34,256 bases of DNA from Hellea sp. (GTDB lineage Bacteria > Pseudomonadota > Alphaproteobacteria > Caulobacterales > Maricaulaceae), in assembly GCA_014238285.1 (NCBI GenBank), contig JABABK010000020.1, positions 1-34,256 of the forward strand, written 5' to 3'. Below, in pieces: positions 30,290-34,256 of this stretch. The position numbers and the translations under genes are program-made. Position 1 is the first letter of the stretch, and every line of letters begins with the position of its first letter. The notes beneath the pieces were generated by a model. The model saw nothing but the letters and a program-made list of their open reading frames with translations, had not been told where the DNA came from and did no database searches.

Positions 30290-30341
30290 GGGACTTATTG
30301 TGATAGAAACTGCTATAAATCAATAAAAATGAAGCAATAAC

Positions 30342-30356
30342 GAAATATAAAATTTC
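30342..30356. promoter_or_regulatory. Candidate Lrp/AsnC operator
   Basis: GAAAT-ATAAA-ATTTC is a 15-bp AT-rich dyad midway between the divergent Lrp/AsnC-type and PLP enzyme genes. Length and AT-rich centre fit known Lrp/AsnC sites. The centre could also hold a -10 element (TAAAAT on the plus strand). Confidence 0.4.
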
Positions 30357-30369
30357 AAGCTATGTTGTA

Positions 30370-30387
30370 TCCTATCTCCGCATAGGA
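30370..30387 (+). promoter_or_regulatory. Hairpin covering the ribosome binding site of the PLP enzyme gene
   Basis: TCCTAT (30370-30375) can pair with ATAGGA (30382-30387), the latter forming most of the Shine-Dalgarno TAGGAGA that precedes the ATG at 30396. The 6-bp stem with a 6-nt loop is modest, so any effect on translation is a guess. Confidence 0.3.
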
Positions 30388-30395
30388 GAATCGCC

Positions 30396-32216
30396 ATGAC
30401 TGACATCGCAAATATGAAACAGCTAAGTCCGCTTAGAAATACGACGGACAAGCAAACGGCCGCTGATCTAGCGCGAGAACAGTTACAGCATTTCGGCATT
30501 GGCCTTGAGACTGATTTCGGTAAAGCTCTGATGACGCTCACGGAAAAGCTATATGCCGTCAATGTTGACGCTCACGGTCTATGGCAAGCGACAATGGAAG
30601 GCCTCGAAGACCTTGATCGCTCCGACCGGATTGCTTGGTTTAACGCTAAGCGGTTTTTATCTTTCCAGCTCGCTAAGGTTCTCGATACTTTGCAAAACCC
30701 AAGCCGAGCGACATATCAGTCGCTTGTAACCCATAAAGGTCAATTTGGCTCTAAAGGCCCTTACCCGATTTTTGACAATGTCACGGCACTGTTTTCGTCA
30801 ACGCCTGTTATTACGCGGACGGCAACGTATTTGTTCGCCTGCACCGAATGGGTCGAAGACGCGTTTACAGGCCGCGAACCTCTGCATGAAATTTACTCTC
30901 GGCTTTTAAACCCGACCTCAATCAGTCTCGCCAATCATGTGGTTGATCTGGAATGCGGCAAAGACGCTGCCAAATATTTGGCATGGAATTATAATTCCGG
31001 CATGGCGGCGATTGATGGTCTTCTGTCCCATTTAGTCGGCTATCAAGATGTTATTCTGGTATCGCGCAATGTTTACGGCGGCGTTTATCAGCTGCTCCAC
31101 GACTGGTACGGTAAAGCTTCTAACCTTAACGTCGCTATTGAGTGGTTTGATGGTTATGACGGCGAAAGCTTTGAAAAAGCCCTCGCGGACTGTGAAGAAA
31201 AATACAAAGATCGCCTTGAGGGTGGCCGCCAAATTTACGTTTATCTCGAAAGCCCGTGTAACCCACATGGTAATGTGCTCGATGTTGCGGCGATTTCAAA
31301 AATCGCCCACAGCCATAATTGGTGCGTCGCTTGTGACAGCACCGTCGGAACGCCGTTTCTCGCGCCTGTCATGAAAAATCCGGATATGATGTCTCGTCCA
31401 GATTATGTCATTCACTCTTACACCAAAGAGATGACGGGCGGGGGGGCAACGACTGCCGGTGTTGTGATCGGTAAGGGCGAACGCATGTTCATGCCAAAGG
31501 GCGAGACCATGGAGGCGCCAGATTATAACGGCGAAATGACAACGGTTGGCTGGGACGCCACCATGTTCTGGAATGTCTATTATATTAAAGGCGCGTTTTT
31601 AGATTCGGATAAAGCCTATGAAGTCCTAAGCGGTCTTAAAACCTATGAGCTGCGCGTCATCGCCAAGGCCGTGAATACGCTCACATTGGCCAAGCTCCTT
31701 GATGCTCACCCGATGATTAATGTCAATTGTCCAGCACTACCTGGTCATCACAATCATAAAGTCTTTAAAGCCAATATGCACCTTGGTCTGCCGGCAGGTC
31801 TGTTCACCATCGATTTTGAAGGTGACGGCAAATCAGCAAAAGTTCCGGTTGAAGCCTTTAAACGTTTCTTTGACAGTCTGGAGCCATCCATTGGTATGCA
31901 GGTCAGTCTTGGCCAAACCAATACGCTGGCGCTTTGTCCGGCCCTAACCAGCCACTCAGAAATGTCTGAAGATGCTCTGCGGGATGCGGGCATTGCATTG
32001 ACGACGGTTCGGATCGCTGTCGGCCTCGAAGACCCGCGCCGCTTGATCGCTCATATGAAGGAAAGCGCCTCGATAACTATTGATCCGGCGCATCCGGGTT
32101 TTTCAGACGGTTTCATGTCCGGCGAGGAAATGGATACGCTCTATAAAGACATCTATATGGACGTCCACAAACGCTTCATCGAAAGCACGCCGGGTTTTGG
32201 GGAGTTGGTGGAGTAA
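30396..32216 (+). CDS. Cys/Met-metabolism PLP-dependent enzyme (cystathionine gamma-synthase-like, long form)
   Basis: A 606-aa fold-type I PLP enzyme. The probable Schiff-base lysine is Lys344 in VIHSYTKEMTGGGATTAG, preceded by the PLP-binding Asp in CVACDSTVGTPFLAP; YLESPCNPHGNVLDVAAISK is the typical strand before it. Relatives act in trans-sulfuration (cystathionine gamma-synthase, beta- or gamma-lyases). At 606 aa it is about 200 longer than the usual bacterial enzyme; the extra part is an N-terminal helical region of about 150 residues, a layout also seen in fungal-type cystathionine gamma-synthases. The exact reaction is open. The divergent Lrp/AsnC gene suggests amino-acid control. 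Confidence 0.85.
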   Translation: MTDIANMKQLSPLRNTTDKQTAADLAREQLQHFGIGLETDFGKALMTLTEKLYAVNVDAHGLWQATMEGLEDLDRSDRIAWFNAKRFLSFQLAKVLDTLQNPSRATYQSLVTHKGQFGSKGPYPIFDNVTALFSSTPVITRTATYLFACTEWVEDAFTGREPLHEIYSRLLNPTSISLANHVVDLECGKDAAKYLAWNYNSGMAAIDGLLSHLVGYQDVILVSRNVYGGVYQLLHDWYGKASNLNVAIEWFDGYDGESFEKALADCEEKYKDRLEGGRQIYVYLESPCNPHGNVLDVAAISKIAHSHNWCVACDSTVGTPFLAPVMKNPDMMSRPDYVIHSYTKEMTGGGATTAGVVIGKGERMFMPKGETMEAPDYNGEMTTVGWDATMFWNVYYIKGAFLDSDKAYEVLSGLKTYELRVIAKAVNTLTLAKLLDAHPMINVNCPALPGHHNHKVFKANMHLGLPAGLFTIDFEGDGKSAKVPVEAFKRFFDSLEPSIGMQVSLGQTNTLALCPALTSHSEMSEDALRDAGIALTTVRIAVGLEDPRRLIAHMKESASITIDPAHPGFSDGFMSGEEMDTLYKDIYMDVHKRFIESTPGFGELVE

Positions 32217-32222
32217 GGCACA

Positions 32223-32324
32223 CTGTCATTCCGGGGCTCGCATAGCGAGAACCCGGAAGGTCGAAACGAATAAGAACCAAGTTTTCTCGACCTTCCGGGT
32301 TCGCTACGCGCCCCGGTATGACAG
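32223..32324. repeat. Palindromic intergenic repeat, copy 4 (long hairpin)
   Basis: A 102-bp inverted repeat with arms of about 40 nt. CTGTCAT, CCGGGG and ACCCGGAAGGTCGA on the left match their complements on the right, with short differing stretches between them (CTCGCATAGCGAGA against CGCGTAGCGA) and a loop of about 22 nt. It fills the gap between the convergent PLP enzyme and nucleotidyltransferase genes, starting 6 nt after one stop and ending 4 nt before the other. Confidence 0.8.
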
Positions 32325-32328
32325 GAGA

Positions 32329-33126
32329 TTATGCCCAAGCCGTTTTGACAATTTTCCGAAATAGTTCATTGGCGGCTGAAAGTTTGTCCTTGGCCGGGCT
32401 TTGATAATCTTGCACATGTTCTTTGGCCCAGTTGAGCTCATTCACGCAAAACGCGTCTATATCGGGCCAAGGGTCGGAATAGCCTAACTCTTTGGTTTTT
32501 GCCTTGCGGGCCAAAATATCATCAATTTGTGTCCGCAGATCAGGCGCAAGATCACAACCTTCCATCAGCTTGTGAAAATTCATTGGCGGAAACTCATCTG
32601 GGTTTAACCGTACCCATCGTACAGCCATGGCAGGCCGTAAGACATAAAGTAATTTTTTGAGCTTGATTTTATCTTTGCCGTCAAGATGAAGGCGGTACTG
32701 GCCCATACCCAAACTACGGTAATGATAAAGACAGGCTTTGGCATGAGAGATTTCTCTCGAAAAGGTGACGAGGGGCGCGCATATGTCATCCTGCCAAATA
32801 TATCGGATTGGGCTGTCTAGCCATTCCAGTAATACAGGATTGGGTTTCAATAACAGCCCTAGTGCTTTTTGAATATCCCAGCCATTAATGTCCAATAGGT
32901 CATCTATCGGAAGTTCAATCACGTCGCGTCTGGGCGTGATCGATAAATACCAATCTGGATGGCGCGCATAAACAAAGCGAGCATCATAATCGCTATCTGG
33001 CGATGGGAAACCCCAAGCGCGGCTGCCGCTCTCTATGGCGAACAGTATTTTGACCTCTTCACGGCTTTCTATGCCGCGGAGTTCGTCCATGACTTTTTCG
33101 CGATATATTGGATCAATTAACTCCAC
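32329..33126 (-). CDS. YcgL/RlaP-type predicted nucleotidyltransferase
   Basis: A 265-aa protein of the DNA polymerase beta-like nucleotidyltransferase superfamily. The motif FAIESGSRAWGFPSPDSDYD has the GS pair at 34-35 and metal-binding Asp46 and Asp48. Further features are VIELPIDDLLDINGWDIQKAL, LLEWLDSPIRY, and LYHYRSLGMGQYR, which place it in the PF10127 group. Relatives include RNA-ligase-associated RlaP in phages, suggesting RNA end handling, but no ligase is nearby. The start is GTG at 33126, directly behind the TAG of the S9 peptidase gene, with GGGGGAG just upstream; translation is probably coupled. Confidence 0.88.
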   Translation of the reverse strand: MELIDPIYREKVMDELRGIESREEVKILFAIESGSRAWGFPSPDSDYDARFVYARHPDWYLSITPRRDVIELPIDDLLDINGWDIQKALGLLLKPNPVLLEWLDSPIRYIWQDDICAPLVTFSREISHAKACLYHYRSLGMGQYRLHLDGKDKIKLKKLLYVLRPAMAVRWVRLNPDEFPPMNFHKLMEGCDLAPDLRTQIDDILARKAKTKELGYSDPWPDIDAFCVNELNWAKEHVQDYQSPAKDKLSAANELFRKIVKTAWA

Positions 33127-34256
33127 CTACTCCCCCAAAGTCTTCACAAAAAATTCCAATATCATCCTGTCGCGGTGGATTTTATTGCTGGTGCGGCGAA
33201 ATCCGTGTTTTTCGCCGGGATAGGTCATCAGGCGCATATTTTGCGCGCCCTTGTCTTGCAGGGCGTCCATGAGCTTGACTGTATGCCGGAACACTACATT
33301 ATCATCGGCCATGCCGTGGATCAGGAGTAGGTCTTCTGTGAGGCCGTCCAAATATGGAAAGATAGATCCATCTTCATAGGCGCCTTTGGTGTAATTTGAA
33401 TCTTTAGGATCAGGGCTGCCAAGATAGCGTTCTGTATAGGCCGTGTCATATAACGCCCAATCGGTGACGGGCGCGCCTGAGACGCCGGATTTATAGAGAT
33501 CCGTTTGCGCCAGCATATGCAGGGTCATATAGCCGCCATAAGACCAGCCATAGACGCCCATATTGTTGGGATCGATAAAGTCTTGTGATTTAAGCCAGTT
33601 CGCGCCGGCGCTTTGATCGACAACTTCGGCCCGCCCCATGGAGCGGTAAAGATGATCTTCAAAGGCTTTACCGCGATTGCTCGCGCCGCGTCCATCAAGC
33701 TGAAACACGACAAAGCCGTGATGGGCGAGCATTTGCGCAAAATGTTTGCGTCCCCAGGATTTATCCACACGCTGCACGCCCGGCCCGCCGTAGACGATTG
33801 TAATCGACGGGCGTTTCTCTCCGGGCTCTAAATCTTTGGGCTTATAAAGGATATAATCTAGCGGCGTGCCGTCCTCAGCTTTGATCTGGCCATATTCAGG
33901 CGTGATGTGATTGGCTTGATAAGGGGCGTAAGGATGAGCGTCGCCGAGTTTGTTTTCGGAAAGCCAAGCTAAAGGATTGCCTTGATTGTCAAATGCGCGG
34001 CTTTGAGGCGGCGTATCTGGACTGCTAAAGGATCCGATATAGCGAGAACAATTATCGGCAAAATTCGCACTATGCTTTCCTGAAGCATTGGAAAGCCGTG
34101 TCATATTTTGTCCGTCTAAATCAATAGCGAAAATATGCTGTTCGGTTGGTGTTTGATCCCAGCCGATAAAATAAAGACGGCCCGCGTCTTCATCGACGCA
34201 TTCCATATGTTTGACCAAAACATGATTCGGTGTGATCTGCCGATCTGTTGCCGCAT
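33127..34256 (-). CDS. S9-family prolyl oligopeptidase (DPP IV-like), N-terminus beyond the window
   Basis: The frame is open to the window edge; about 376 residues are seen. The C-terminal alpha/beta-hydrolase has the nucleophile Ser in VYGWSYGGYMTLHML, the Asp in IHGMADDNVVF and the His in PGEKHGFRR. The oxyanion region is VYGGPGVQRVDKSWGRKHFA, with VFQLDGRGASNRGKAFED after it. Upstream residues (FIGWDQTPTEQHIFAIDLDG) are blades of the beta-propeller. Family enzymes cleave dipeptides after Pro or Ala from peptides, in periplasm or cytoplasm; the signal peptide is not visible. A TTG at 34218 is not the start. Confidence 0.93.
   Translation of the reverse strand, partial: AATDRQITPNHVLVKHMECVDEDAGRLYFIGWDQTPTEQHIFAIDLDGQNMTRLSNASGKHSANFADNCSRYIGSFSSPDTPPQSRAFDNQGNPLAWLSENKLGDAHPYAPYQANHITPEYGQIKAEDGTPLDYILYKPKDLEPGEKRPSITIVYGGPGVQRVDKSWGRKHFAQMLAHHGFVVFQLDGRGASNRGKAFEDHLYRSMGRAEVVDQSAGANWLKSQDFIDPNNMGVYGWSYGGYMTLHMLAQTDLYKSGVSGAPVTDWALYDTAYTERYLGSPDPKDSNYTKGAYEDGSIFPYLDGLTEDLLLIHGMADDNVVFRHTVKLMDALQDKGAQNMRLMTYPGEKHGFRRTSNKIHRDRMILEFFVKTLGE

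Overview
The window looks like a chromosomal stretch of an alphaproteobacterium. The evidence is the gene order corC-lnt-(PraR-type HTH)-trmB-rimP-nusA-ylxR-infB, the alphaproteobacterial style of NusA (C-terminal acidic extension) and IF2 (charged N-terminal extension), and the fused YlxR/L7Ae RNA-binding protein. The moderate base composition (by eye somewhat under 50% GC), the large DUF11 surface proteins and the TGTCAT...ATGACA intergenic repeats fit a marine Maricaulales/Hyphomonadaceae-like lineage. That placement is inference. No replicon origin, rRNA, tRNA, CRISPR array or prophage is visible.

Region 1 (1-8765, all +) is housekeeping: the end of a CorC-like protein, lipoprotein N-acyltransferase, a PraR-like regulator and TrmB, all with overlapping or nearly touching ends; then a terminator and the rimP-nusA-ylxR-infB translation/transcription operon. 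metK, usually between the HTH gene and trmB, is absent, and rbfA-truB do not follow infB. ylxR has no ATG, GTG or TTG in front of its conserved N-terminal motif and appears to start at a CTG right behind the nusA stop.

Region 2 (8766-15354, +) holds a secreted 369-aa DUF11 protein and a 1702-aa protein with DUF11, SdrD-B-like and invasin-like domains and a long beta-rich, probably outer-membrane C-terminal half.

Region 3 (15363-20585, -) is the most novel-looking part. In transcription order it has a 73-aa membrane stub resembling the start of an HlyD-type adaptor, a C39 peptidase-containing ABC exporter with an intact Cys-His-Asp triad, a 21-codon ORF encoding a double-glycine leader (MRELT...VVVGG) followed by only KVVVDY, a strong terminator touching its stop codon, and a TPR-containing hybrid histidine kinase. 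A plausible reading is that the exporter cleaves and secretes a hexapeptide, perhaps sensed by the kinase. Upstream lies a 265-bp MITE-like element with 20-bp perfect terminal inverted repeats flanked by TA.

Region 4 (20943-25419, +) has an unrecognised 171-aa protein, a CPA1 cation/proton antiporter with a nucleotide-binding-like tail, and a bifunctional class A PBP whose start codon sits 4 nt behind a perfect 28-bp palindrome.

Region 5 (25425-34256) is mixed metabolism: an NTF2-like lipoprotein, an epimerase-monooxygenase fusion, a TPR protein, a VOC protein, an MFS exporter, an Lrp/AsnC regulator divergent from a large PLP enzyme, a YcgL/RlaP-type nucleotidyltransferase and an S9 peptidase cut by the window end. 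Four palindromic intergenic repeats lie between these genes.
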